In this document: piece after piece, positions 11,287-21,489 of the stretch
How the letters are laid out: each line of letters opens with the position of its first letter
Numbering within the stretch: the first letter of the stretch is position 1
NCBI RefSeq assembly: GCF_034702125.1
Contig: NC_085876.1
Span: 2,461,266-2,525,265, forward strand
Origin: Engraulis encrasicolus
Lineage: Eukaryota; Chordata; Actinopteri; Clupeiformes; Engraulidae
DNA: 64,000 nucleotides
Direction: 5' to 3'
Notes under the pieces: generated by a model
Told to the model about the DNA's origin: nothing
Database searches by the model: none
Seen by the model: only the letters and a program-made list of their open reading frames with translations
Program-made: the position numbers and the translations under genes

Positions 11287-12498
11287 ATGGAAGACCAGGA
11301 CACCGTTTGTATCATCGGACTGCTGTATTTAGTGCAGCATCTTCAGAGCACTCGACCGAGGAGGAGGAGGAGGATGTGGGTACATGACATCCTGCAGGCT
11401 CTTGAGGAGTTGGGCGAGGGCTACCGGCTTGTGCAGGAGCTGCGGCTGGACGGGGCGGGATTCCAGAGGGCCTTCAGACTGACCGTGGAGCAGTTTGACA
11501 GCTTGCTGTCAAAGGTCGGGCCGCTGATCACCATGCAGCGGACCAACTACCGGAAACCGATACCCCCGGATCAGCGCCTGTACATGTGTCTGCGGTACTT
11601 GGCAACCGGAGACTCCTACCAGAGCATCGCCAACAGCTACCGTGTGGGGAAGAGCACGGTGGCCATGATTGTCAACCAGGTGAACCGGGCGATCTGGGAT
11701 GCCCTCGTCGCCGAGTACATGCCTACTCCGACGGCCGAAGACTGGAAGAACATCGCGGAGGGGTTCCGGCGTCGGTGGGACTTTCCCCAACTGCGTCGGC
11801 TCGATAGACGGCAAGCATGTGGTAATGAAGGCCCCGGAGAAATCCGGTTCTTTGTTTTTTAACCACAAGGGCACCTACTGTATTCCGTTGTCCTGATGGC
11901 TGTGGTGGACCACAAGTATCGCTTCAGAGTGGTGGACGTGGGGTCCTATGGGAGGACCAGTGATGGTGGGGTGCTGTCTAACTCCAAGTTTGGAAAAAAG
12001 TTGCAGAAGGGACAGCTGGACCTACCCGGGGATGCGCCGCTGCCGGGAGCCGCGCACCTGGGACCACAGCCGCATGCGTTCGTGGGTGATGAGGCGTTCC
12101 CGCTGCGCCGCAACCTCATGAGACCATACCCGGGTCACCAGACTGGCAGCCGCAGAACCTTCAACTTCAGGCTGTCCCATGCGAGGTTGGTAGTGGAAAA
12201 CACGTTCGGCATCTTGACGGCCCAGTGGCGTGTTTATAAACACGTCATCGAGCTCAATGCGGAGAATGTGGATGCGCTCGTCAAAGCGACTTGTGTGCCG
12301 CACAATTACCTGCGACGCGACGCCCCTCACGACCCGGCTCTGATGACGGCTGCCACGGATCCAGACGTGGATGCACCTTTGGGCCTCCAGCCCATTTCCA
12401 GGGTTGGCAGTAACAACGCCACTCATGAGGCCATTCGAGTGAGAGAGACCTTCACCTCTTACTTCACCAATGAGGGAGCGGTCACCTGGCAGCCTTAA
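11287..12498 (+). pseudogene. PIF/Harbinger (HARBI1-type) transposase, two frameshifts
   Basis: This is an intronless gene starting MEDQDTVCIIGLLYLVQHLQ, which fits the usual MED(E/Q)D start of fish HARBI1-like transposases. A helix-turn-helix region (LRYLATGDSYQSIANSYRVG) precedes the catalytic DDE_Tnp_4 core. The three acidic residues can be placed in [21 protein letters not shown] and LVVENTFGILTAQWRVY. The frame is broken twice. One extra C in the CCCC run at 11785-11788 comes just before NCVGSIDG. A second break at 11880-11884 is best explained by an extra GTATT, after which MAVVDHKYRFRVVDVG resumes. The total length of about 400 residues is normal, so no large piece is missing. The product would bind and cut the Harbinger ends with the MADF/Myb-type partner. 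As sequenced it is inactive. Confidence 0.88.
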
Positions 12499-12514
12499 CA
12501 CCGGGCACCACAAC

Positions 12515-12553
12515 GGCACTTTTAAGTGCCAAACAAAGGCTCTTTTCAGAGCC
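12515..12553 (+). promoter_or_regulatory. Two tandem histone-type 3' stem-loops
   Basis: The 16-nt hairpin GGCTCTTTTCAGAGCC (12538-12553, followed by ACC and preceded by CAAA) is identical to the canonical replication-dependent histone mRNA stem-loop. A second hairpin, GGCACTTTTAAGTGCC (12515-12530), has the same 6-bp stem and 4-nt loop; its one departure from consensus is compensated in the stem. They begin 17 and 40 nt after the transposase TAA, a typical distance for histone genes. In histone genes SLBP binds this structure and U7 snRNP directs cleavage without polyadenylation. I do not see an unmistakable downstream U7-binding element. Function here is inference. Confidence 0.8.
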
Positions 12554-12599
12554 ACCTAAATGCATTGAAGGCATATTCCATGACACTAATTATCAAAAT

Positions 12600-13236
12600 A
12601 CTTTAGAGTCTTTCAGTAAGGCCTAGGTAGGCTACGGGTTTACGGTTTGGCTGTAGATAAAATTTGTTCGTAGTGCAACATTTGTAGCCTCACGTCAAGT
12701 CCACACATAGATTCTATGGTAAGTCTAAAAAAATGTGTTTAATCTTTTTCCATTCGAGAAGCCACTTAGGATTTTATACATCCAAAGGCTACTATGAACA
12801 CAAACCAAAAATGACCCCTGTACTTTAGGCCTAATATTAGGCAGCCACTTTCACTACTCCTCTGAACAGTTAAGTTTAATTGTATAGGCCTACTGCAAAT
12901 CAGGCATTTTGGTCAACCTGTACACATTTACTTACAGATTAGTTGCGCACATTCATGGCTTCATGGTGCTTTGTGGGAAAATTGTCCAGGTTAGTGTGCA
13001 GAAGTGTTTTGCTAATGCATTAGGGCCTACAGCACTTGCTTAATAACTTTAATTTCATTGAACCACTCCAATTGGCCACTTACAGTGTTTTCCTCTACAC
13101 CAAGGATGTCAAACACAGGCCCGGGGCCTAGTCTGGCCCACAGACTGTGTTTGTGCTGCGAGCATTTCAAATACAGTTGGCCCATGAGTGGCATAACAAG
13201 AGTTGAATCAAATTTGGTGTGTCACATGCTCTATAG
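12600..13236. other. Non-coding interior of Harbinger with hAT-like fragment
   Basis: Nothing coding is seen. At about 13098-13130 the text CAAGGATGTCAAACACAGGC resembles a hAT terminus of the CAGGGGTGTCAAAC type, but I cannot find its other end. Confidence 0.35.
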
Positions 13237-13556
13237 CAGTGGTTCTTTAACCTTTTTTTTCTTTTCTTAAAACACCCCCTTACCTGTGTTGAGGACAAGC
13301 CGTGCACCCCCAACCTTAACTTTTGCACGAGTATGCGAGTATAAGTGATTAATTACAATGACTCTTCCTAGTTGAGACATTAATCAATACTTATATGACT
13401 TTAAATGGTGACCAAAACATGTTTTGATTTGGCCTAATTATAATGTTTGCAAGCAGAATTTTGGTCCCAGCCTCAACACAAACAAAACACCACGCTCCAC
13501 CTGGAATCTCTGGTGCACCCCCAGGGGATGCCCGCTCCCCAGGTTAAGAACCACTG
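13237..13556. mobile_element. Non-autonomous hAT element (MITE)
   Basis: The ends CAGTGGTTCTTTAACC and GGTTAAGAACCACTG are inverted repeats. The 8-bp duplication CTCTATAG is exact on both sides (13229-13236 and 13557-13564). It is non-coding and lies inside the Harbinger element between its two genes. Confidence 0.94.
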
Positions 13557-13593
13557 CTCTATAGGCTAATGTGAAAATATGAGGGCAATCACC

Positions 13594-13997
13594 ATAGAGC
13601 TCGAAAGTGACGTCACTTCCCCCGATTTCATGGGACCTCAACGGCGTTTTTAGCCGAAAATCATAGCATGTAATCCAATGGCGGTATTAAAATGATATTT
13701 CGATCCCCTTCGAGTTGTGCCACGAGCTCCATATATGTTGTTTCTGATATTTTTGCTTAATTTTTCGTATGAACCCCCAAACTTTTTAGAAAGCTGTGTT
13801 TCTTCACATTTTTCATGCCGACGGCCTCGGAACAAAACATTGATACTTCTGCATGAATAATCTTTATCTAGCCTCTTAAACAGCACAGCGCATATCATGA
13901 CTGAGATCAGAAGATATTTACTCTCTACCATGTTGTTAGATGGTCAGCTTAGGTCCCGTGAAACGCGGAACTAAGGGGCGGGACTTTCGAGCTCTAT
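13594..13997. mobile_element. MITE with 15-bp inverted ends
   Basis: ATAGAGCTCGAAAGT at 13594 is matched by its reverse complement ending at 13997. The interior is non-coding with no recognised motif. I see no clear target duplication, so the superfamily is unknown. Confidence 0.65.
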
Positions 13998-14453
13998 GAA
14001 CCAGTGTAACCAGTGTAACGATAATATAGAGTATGACATACTATACAACAGAGTATATATGTAGGGTATAACTACAATCAAGACTGTAAATTAACTCTAA
14101 ATTAACACCTGCCAACCAGGCAAAGACTGAATATTTCGTTTTGGCTGATAGAAAATACCAACTCACTTCTTTGACTCATTAGTGAGTGTGTGTTTGGCTA
14201 TAAGATTAACATCATCTGTCCATTTTGGCTGGTGATCAAAACAGTCAATTTAAAGCCCTGACTACAATAACATGTTAGCAGATTGAATGTTGTGTAACTG
14301 GATGTGTAGGTCATCACATAAGAACAAGAGTTATTTCCAAGTTCAATTTTTTTTATTATTATTATTATTATTGAAAAAAAAAAAACAAGGCAAATGAGGC
14401 ACGCACTCACACACTCACTCACTCAGTCAGTACTGAGTATACTGTGGTCCCTC

Positions 14454-15103
14454 CTAAGCACCTTCGTTCTGCTTGGCCTCATACACCAAACGGTGAAACT
14501 GAAACTTGAGGTCCTGTCTGGTCCTCACAGACAGGGTGCGGAACTCCTCAAGAAGAGATAAAAAAAAAAATAGCTGTCCGCATCATCCTCAACTGGAGGT
14601 GCGGGAGGTGGATGAGCAGGCCTACTAGCAATGGCCTCCATAATCTGCAGCATCCTCTCCCCCACCTCTTCTGGCTCCTGCTCTGGCCGCTGCCTCTTCC
14701 TCTGGCCCTGCCCTGGTCGCTGCTGCTGCTGCTGCTGCTGCTGCTCTGGTCGCTTCTGCCCTTGCTGCTCCTGCGATCCCTGCCCTTGCCTTTGCCCTGG
14801 TCGCTGCTGCTGCTGAGGCTCCTGTGACCCCTGCTCCTGCTCCTGTGTGCCAGGGCCCCTGCTCCCCTTGTCTGGCGCCATTCTCTTCCTCCTCCTCTTC
14901 CTCCTCCTCCTCACTATCCCCTCCCATGTTGGAGGACGTATTGCGGTCCTCCATGAAAGGCACGACAAACGCCATAAGTGGCATGAATCTCCACTTTCTG
15001 ATCACCCCGCCCTCAGCTCCGCTCCTCCTCCTGTCCCTCTCCTTCTTCCTCTCCCTTCTCAGTGTGTCTCTCAACCCCTTCCATTTCTTCTTACACTCCT
15101 CAG
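14454..15103 (-). pseudogene. MADF-BESS Harbinger accessory protein, last exon
   Basis: The exon begins after a TAG acceptor at 15104-15106. With one base from the previous exon it reads AEECKKKWKGLRDTLRRERK, the third-helix signature of a MADF (Myb/SANT-like) DNA-binding domain, and ends that domain at WRFMPLMAFVVPF. An acidic stretch (Glu run, GAG repeats near 14890-14920), a Gln-rich stretch (CTG tract 14711-14742 on the plus strand) and a C-terminal BESS-like motif follow: LLEEFRTLSVRTRQDLKFQF, then HRLVYEAKQNEGA and TAG at 14454-14456. Two frame changes separate these parts: one in or near the GAG tract and one in an 11-nt T run (plus-strand A run 14560-14570). Both are slippage-prone, so they may be assembly errors. 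In Harbinger systems the Myb-like partner carries the transposase to the nucleus and to the ends. Confidence 0.75.
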
Positions 15104-15733
15104 CTACCAAACAGATACAAACAAACAAAAAATGTAGGTCTACAAAATGCAAATGCACACACACACACACACACACACTTCATAAAACAATCATTCCAGG
15201 AGGTAACACGGGGGTGGGGAAGGGGGGCTTGAATAGCCAGGATTTCTTCCTATGAAGTATGTTTACAACCACCTGCTGGAGGAACTTAGTTGAAACTATC
15301 AGGACTACCAAAACGCAGTTTCCTACTCATCGTACATTATGACTACTCATTTATAATTTTCTACCAACATGTTAGACCGTAGGCGATTTTGCTTAAAGGG
15401 GTATGCCACTATTTTGGGGCTTAATACAGTTAAAATTGTTGGCTGGGGTTTATAAAGGTGGTAAAGTGTCTTATTTTTCATGTTAAGCGTTGTCTTGTTT
15501 TAAGACAAGTTAAAAGAGGGAGTATGTCGCTAAGATAGTGAAAGTCAATGCATCCATGTAGCATACATGCTACACGGATCCATTGACTTTCACTAGCTTA
15601 GCGACATACTCCCTCTTTTAACTTGTCTTAAAACAAGACAACGCTTAACATGAAAAATAAGACACTTTACCACCTTTATAAACCCTGGCCAACGATTTTA
15701 ACTGTATTAACCTCTTACCGCAGAGCCCATTAT

Positions 15734-16870
15734 GTCCTATTTTGGAGAGGTTTTTGAGACCATGACTTTAGGATGCTACAGCTTTTGAATAACATTATCC
15801 ACATTGAACTTTGAGGGTTTATTTTGAAGCAGATACTTGGGAGAAGACATCCAGCCAACTCCAGCTTTTTATGAACATCACTAAATCTACATTTCAGATC
15901 ATTATATATAAAAAAAAACATCCGAAAATATGAAAATCGCCTAATTTTTGTTTAGTTTTCAGTGTGTACCTGGATGGTTATTTGAGATGCAGAGTAAAAT
16001 AGTACATTTCCTCAATGCACATGTTGTCAGCAAGTAAAATCCAGAATTTGAAGTAGATCTGTAAAGTTACAGAGGAGTTACATAGCAAATACCACAGGTA
16101 CTAATGGGCGTCTCCAAAAATATATATAAGTTATCCATATGTCCTATTTTGGAGAGGTTTTCAGACCATGACTTTAGGATGCAATAGCTTTTGTTTTACA
16201 TGGTCCACATTGACCAATTAGGGTTTATTTTGAAGCAGACACTTGGGAGAACACATCCAGCCAACTCCAGCTTTTTATTAACTTCATTAAACCTACCTTT
16301 CAGATCATTACATACAACAAAAACATCCGAAAATGTGAAAATCGCCTGTTTTTTTGTTTGTTTTCAGTGTGTACATTGATGGTTATTTGGTATGCACAGT
16401 GAAATACTACATTTCCTCTATGTCCATGTTGTGAGCAAGTGGGATCCAGAATTTGAAGTAGATATGTGAAATTACAGAGGACTTACATAGCCATTTCCAC
16501 AGGTACTAATAGGCGTCTCCAAAAAACATATAAGCTATCCATATGTCCTATTTTGGAGAGGTGTTTAGACCATGAGTTTAGGATGTAATAGCTTTTGTTT
16601 TACATGCTCCACATTGACAATTGAGTTTAAATTGAAGCAGACACATGGGGCAAGACATCCAACCAACTCCAGCTTTTTATTAACTTCATTAAATCTACAT
16701 TTCAGATCATTATATACAACAAAAATGTGAAGATCACCTTTTTTTTAGATTTCAGATTACAGTAAAACACCACAGTTCCTCATTGCACATGTTTTCAGCA
16801 TGTAAAATCCAACACTTGAAGGGCTTTCACTTTCAGATTATTAAAATGACATAGATGGTACATAACAATG
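15734..16870. repeat. Three tandem ~405-bp subterminal units in piggyBac
   Basis: Each unit opens with TGTCCTATTTTGGAGAGG (about 15734, 16140 and 16543). Each carries ACCATGACTTTAGGATG, the AAGCAGA.ACTTGGGAGAAGACATCCA block and AACTCCAGCTTTTTAT. Copies 1 and 2 are close; copy 3 is more diverged and shortened. They are non-coding. Iterated subterminal blocks could be transposase-binding sites. Confidence 0.85.
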
Positions 16871-17197
16871 TCCACAGTACTAATAGGCATCAAAGCACAA
16901 CAATATTACAATTGTGTTTTTGTACCATTATTTCAAATAAACCAATAGTAGGACCTATCATCCCTCATAAACCTGCTTCAGTCTTTGAGGAGGAGTATAA
17001 ACATATTATAAAACAGTCCATACCAGAGCCCCGTTAGCCAGAACGATTGCAAAATTGAAATAAGCAATGTGCTGTTACCCCCTCCTACGACGTGGACGAC
17101 GGGTTGGGTTTTAGGAGGCAAAAACGATGAACGATGAACACACACCCCAGAAAACAGGAACTCCAGAACAGGGGGAACTATTTACAACTATATACAT

Positions 17198-19190
17198 TTA
17201 GTGTGTGCTCTTCTGCTCGTGCCATGTGGTGAAGCAGAGTCTGTCCACAATAATGCACAGTGCAACCTGGCAAGCCTTGCACTTGAACATTGTCTTCATG
17301 CCACAGAGCACACACTTTCTCCTCCCTTGTGTCGCCTTGAGGTGTGGATCAGAGGACAGCTGATCCACAACCGGAACAGGGAGACATTGGCAGGAAGACA
17401 TTGCCTGGGCTTGCGGTGTCTCACCAGTGGCTTCAGCAGACACATCTGCACTGGAAGTCTCTGCTGGTGGGTCGGGCTGTGGCTTGCCGAAGTCAGCCAG
17501 CTCCAGGCACAGAAATTCCCTGAAGGATTTCTGGGTCAGCGGCGTCTCCCCCTGGGCCAGTGCGGTCTCCTTGTGCAGGATGAAGCTGTTCACAACCGCA
17601 ATATCCACAAAGTGGAGGAACAGCTTCATGTACCACCTCCGTGTCTTGTGGGTCACGGTGTAGTACTTGATGAGGGCGTCACTCAAGTCCACTCCTCCCA
17701 TGAACTTGTTGTACGCCTTCACCGGCTCCGGCACAGGGACTTCCCGAATGCTCCACACGGCTGTGTTCCGGTCCTTGACTCGGCGCTTCACGGTCTGCCC
17801 CCCGTAGGCCTTGTGGATGGTGGAACACATCGTGACGTCCCGGCTGTCCCTCCACTTCACGAACAGCAGTGGACCATCCCGAATCCAACGCAGCTCTCCA
17901 CGGGCTGCATTCTTCGGCATGGCATTCCACTGTGTGCGCGGAAACCCGATCCTGTTCTCCCGGATGGTCCCACAGGCGCCATAGTTCATGCCATGGAGGT
18001 GGAGGAACAGCTTTGAGCTGGTGTAAAAGTTGTCCACATACACGTTGTACCCTGTGCCCAGGGACGGGACATGGATCAACTCTACAACAGCATCATAACT
18101 GAGGCCCTGCCCAGATGGTGCCCTTGCCTTCCCCTCATAAATCGAGAAGTGGCACGTATAGCCATTCGAGCTGTCAGCCAAGACAAACAGCTTGAACCCC
18201 CACTTTGTTGGCTTGTCCTTGCTGTACATCTTCATCCCGATCCGGGACTTGGTGCCTACCATCCTCTCATCCACTGAGAGGTTCTGGAGCGGGTGGAAGT
18301 AAGCCCTGCACGCCGTCAGGAGGTCATCATGCAGCGGCCTGAGGCGGCAGAGGCCATCGTGCCCAGGCTGGCCCTTCAGCTGATCATTTGCTGCATCAAC
18401 AGCCGGGTCACTCATGTGAAGGGTTGAGAAGATTACCTCGTATCTGTACCCTGGCATGACGGATGCAGGGAAGGGAAAACTGTGAAGGCGGTCCTTCCTC
18501 CATCCGTCCCGCATCTCTGGCAACTTCATCAATCCCTTGTAGATGACCAATCCGATGAAGCGGTACATCTCCTCCGGCTCTATGTCGACCCACTTCCTCT
18601 TTCGTCCTTGTGCAGCCCTTTTTGCAGCATGGAGATTGGTATGCCTGCACAGGGTCCTAACCACGTCCTTGCTGAAAAACAATAAGAACAGGTCAAGCGG
18701 CCGGTAGTCTACCTGAGGGTCCAGCTGTGGTCCTGGAGGGCGCCTGGGTCGAAATGGCAACGGTGGAGGCTCCACGTCTTCACTCGTTGCATCACGCCAG
18801 AAGTCGGAGTCCTGCGGCGGTGGACCCAGGGATGCACGCTTCGCAGGACGGCTTGGCGTTGAGGCAGGGGCTTGTGAGGTGCGTTTACCACTCGTAGCAC
18901 CACGGCTTGGTGGAGGAGGGCATGGAGTTGGAGCAGAGGCTTTTGAGGGGCGCTTACCACGCCTAGCACCACGACTAACTGGAGGAGGGCATGGAGTTGG
19001 AGCAGGGTGGAGATCACGGCGCCTGCCACTCATGCGCACACTGCTGGCAGCTGGAGGAGTTGGAGAGGCAGCTGGAGGAGTTGGAGAAGCAGCTGGAGGA
19101 GTTGGAGAGGCAGCTGGGTGTGGGGCAGTTGAAGTCCCTTCCAAAGGGTCATCAGATGTGTTCCCATCATCCGAGTCAGATGTCTCCTCA
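17198..19190 (-). CDS. piggyBac transposase, exon 2
   Basis: The acceptor GTTCATACAG (19191-19200) gives phase-2 joining to exon 1 (GAT TT|T GAG GAG ACA). The N-terminal part is acidic, then holds Pro-Ala repeats (AASPTPPAASPTPPAAS) and basic patches (RRGKRPSK). The DDE_Tnp_1_7 core follows with all three catalytic Asp in context: NLSVDERMVG, YNVYVDNFYTS and KFMGGVDLSD. The C-terminal cysteine-rich domain contains CVLCGMKTMFKCKACQVALC and ends near WHEQKSTH, TAA at 17198-17200. There is no frameshift or premature stop. With exon 1 the protein is about 717 residues, within the range of vertebrate piggyBac-derived proteins plus an acidic N-terminus. It should excise and insert the element at TTAA. 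The intact frame contrasts with the broken Harbinger genes around it. Confidence 0.92.
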
Positions 19191-19954
19191 CTGTATGAAC
19201 AAGAGGATACACAACATTAATTATACTTTTATTTAGATGTAACAGTTTTTTTTAAATTACATTTTCATTTACATTACATTTTCAAAAAATTACATTTCAT
19301 TTACCACTACATTACAGTGTATCCTGCAGTGAAACAAAGACAGACTGAAGAATAAATCATGGCTATATATTGACAGTATGAATTGCCATAACATATTGTA
19401 GTAAAGCAGGCTGCAGGACATGGGAGTGCACTGACAATGAATGTGACAGTTCATGCTTTTTTTTTTTTTGCCTCACTGCTAATTGCATGTCAGCTGAATA
19501 AGTTGCCATTATCCATTTAGCTTGGCTACACCAACAAAATGCAAGTTATAGTATATTTATCATTACATTGCAGTTAATCATATAGTTGCAGACATAAGCA
19601 CTTTAGAATAAACTTACAAAGTAATGATAAACAGCATTGCCATTCAATACTGTAAATGGTAAAAGACATGGGAAACACTGACAGTGAACGCATTTTTCTT
19701 TCTGACTGCATGATTTGTGTATGTATTCATGTATGGAATCAATTAAATGTAATAAAATGTATTCTCACTATACTGCTGTCTAATATTCCTGTCAGTGTTT
19801 ATATCTGGTGCGTTTGCAGCGTCTGTACTGCTGGCACAATTACCACATGGGGACAATAAAGTTCTAAACTTTCATTCAGCAGCAGAATTATCACTTTCAT
19901 TATGCAGTGACACAATTATGCCTTTCACGATACAGTGACAAAATGATCACTTAC

Positions 19955-20115
19955 AAATCGAGGACGACATCTATGCCGTCCTCAAACGCCTGAAGCGCTG
20001 AGTCGGTGCTGTCAGCTTCGGACACCGCATCATCCTCTGTCTCATTCCCGCCGTCATCAAAAAGTTGAGCGTGGATTTCGGCCAAAGTATACCGCTTCCT
20101 ACCGCGTCCATCCAT
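19955..20115 (-). CDS. piggyBac transposase, exon 1
   Basis: The ATG at 20115-20113 opens MDGRGRKRYTLAEIHAQLFD and continues acidic (GGNETEDDAVSEADSTDS). A consensus GTAAGT donor (complement of 19949-19954) ends the exon in phase 2, which fits the acceptor at 19190 exactly. The basic start followed by an acidic stretch is common in piggyBac transposases. The reading through GATTTGTAA would stop at the donor, so splicing is required. The intron is 764 nt. Confidence 0.8.
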
Positions 20116-21378
20116 GATGTCTTCACAACACTCGACTCACAGAAAGCACAGACGACTCACACTCACAGGCAACACACACTTTTAGGGAGTACAAACCCGA
20201 AATTGCTGACGAGAAATGCTGCTCTACGATGCGTAAAGCAAGCAGAGTAGGCGGCAACTCCAATGTTGTTGTGACAACCAAAACCATGCGGCAGATACGC
20301 ATGCAGTCAGAAACGTGAGGGATTCACCAATCGGGATGAATGACCAACCTACATTGTCAGAAGAAAGCATACTATTGGCTGGATTAGATGTCACTCAAGT
20401 TTGGGTGAGCGTTTGTGACCTCTCAGCCTATCTTGTCAACTACCAAAATAAAGGTTCACTACGAGACGCGTACAAGAATGCTGTGCTTAGGTGAAACAGA
20501 CGTCTGCCTCTCCGTACACGTTGCTCCATGCCAAAAACTAGCTCTGGAATATTACAGGGGACATCGTCAGCTTTTGATTCATGTGTAACAATAGATGACA
20601 ACTTGAAGAAATGTGGTGAAAACATGTCAGAGAAGATGATGCAGCAAAGTGGATGTACACAAGGCACCATTCTTAGCGTCACATCGATCAAGCAAATAAA
20701 CATCGTTTTGGACTATGGAAGCATACTGGATGGCTTATTGGCACAGTTTGAAGGTTGGTGACTTTATTTGTACCGTTTGTGTGTGGTAAAAATACATTTA
20801 AATGTGTCAACAGAGATCGTTTTTAACACTTAGCAACTTCCTATTCAAATGACTGGGAAATGTTAAGCTAGGTTCTTGCTAACAACTAAAGCCTGTTCTT
20901 GCTAACAACTGCATCAAAGTTGCCCAAATTTGATGGGCACCGAGTTGAAACTATACTAATAACGGGTAGTTGGTCAGTTTGGCTGGAAATTGGTCATAAT
21001 AGAATATAACAACATGCGTCCTGTTGCAACTTGTTTTTTTTTAAAAACTGGGACCGTCGACGGTCCCGGAAGTGGGCGTGGTAGGTTAAGAGGTTAAGCC
21101 CCGAAATAGTGGCATATCCCTTTAATAGCAGATAGACCACAGTAACAAGACACAATGTACCCGTGCGTGTTCTAACATTAAAACAAATTGTTTGTCTAAA
21201 ACAAACAAACAAACTAAACAAAACAAACGATCGCAAATTAACTGCACATTGGATATTTGCTTTCAAGAAATGAGAGTGCATTGACAAAGAACGCACATTG
21301 TGGGTAGACAAAAGCAGGCGGCAAAAACTGCGTGGCGCGAAATTGAAAAATCCTTTAATATCGCAATAACAAACTCAC

Positions 21379-21489
21379 CACTCCACTCCCCCACCACCTC
21401 ACTAACTTTCATCCAGGCGTCCTGTTTCTTGTGCTTCTCCCAGGGGTGATAGCAGTCCGGCGCCGCGCCGGAAATCCGGCGTAGCGTGG
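21379..21489 (-). CDS. MADF-BESS accessory protein, upstream exon
   Basis: The exon has a TTTTTCTACAG acceptor on its 5' side and a GTGAGT donor. It reads TLRRISGAAPDCYHPWEKHK then KQDAWMKVSEVVGEWS, the first half of a MADF domain. Its last base joins the exon at 15103 in phase, giving ...VVGEWS|AEECKKKWKG, exactly the continuous family pattern. The intron of about 6.3 kb consists mostly of the palindromic MITE and piggyBac; without them it would be about 550 nt. The start exon was not found with confidence. Confidence 0.75.

Larger units (their letters stand above)
15711..21093. mobile_element. Complete piggyBac transposon
   Basis: The element is bounded by TTAA duplications at 15707-15710 and 21094-21097. 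The ends are CCTCTTACCG (left) and CCTCTTAACC (right, complement), a short terminal repeat typical of piggyBac. It contains a two-exon transposase gene on the minus strand, three tandem 0.4-kb units near the left end and an 18-nt palindrome (GGGACCGTCGACGGTCCC, 21050-21067) near the right end. It lies inside the palindromic MITE, in the MADF intron of the Harbinger element, so it arrived last of the three. Confidence 0.9.
15397..21121. mobile_element. Palindromic TTAA-target MITE, split by piggyBac
   Basis: The left end TTAA|AGGGGTATGCCACTATTTTG is matched by the right end ATAGTGGCATATCCCT|TTAA at 21122-21125. The left part contains both arms of a roughly 145-bp inverted repeat (about 15421-15565 and 15570-15708). 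The right arm stops at the TTAA of CTGTATTAA (15707-15710) and continues after the piggyBac as TTAAGCCCCGAAATAGTG (21094 onward). Removing the piggyBac plus one TTAA would give a near-perfect palindrome of about 338 bp. Kolobok or piggyBac derivatives both use TTAA; which one mobilised this is open. Confidence 0.88.

Noticed and set aside
12022..12555. 177-codon minus-strand open frame
   Set aside because: It is a shadow of the Harbinger transposase coding strand.
14612..14827. Leu-rich open frame on the plus strand
   Set aside because: It is the antisense of the Gln-rich, CTG-repeat part of the MADF-BESS exon.
17201..18016. 271-codon plus-strand open frame
   Set aside because: It is antisense to the piggyBac transposase and has no independent motif.
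20528..20761. Plus-strand open frame starting MPKTSSGILQ inside piggyBac
   Set aside because: Protein-like in places, but no known domain and no splice partner. I cannot support it as a gene.
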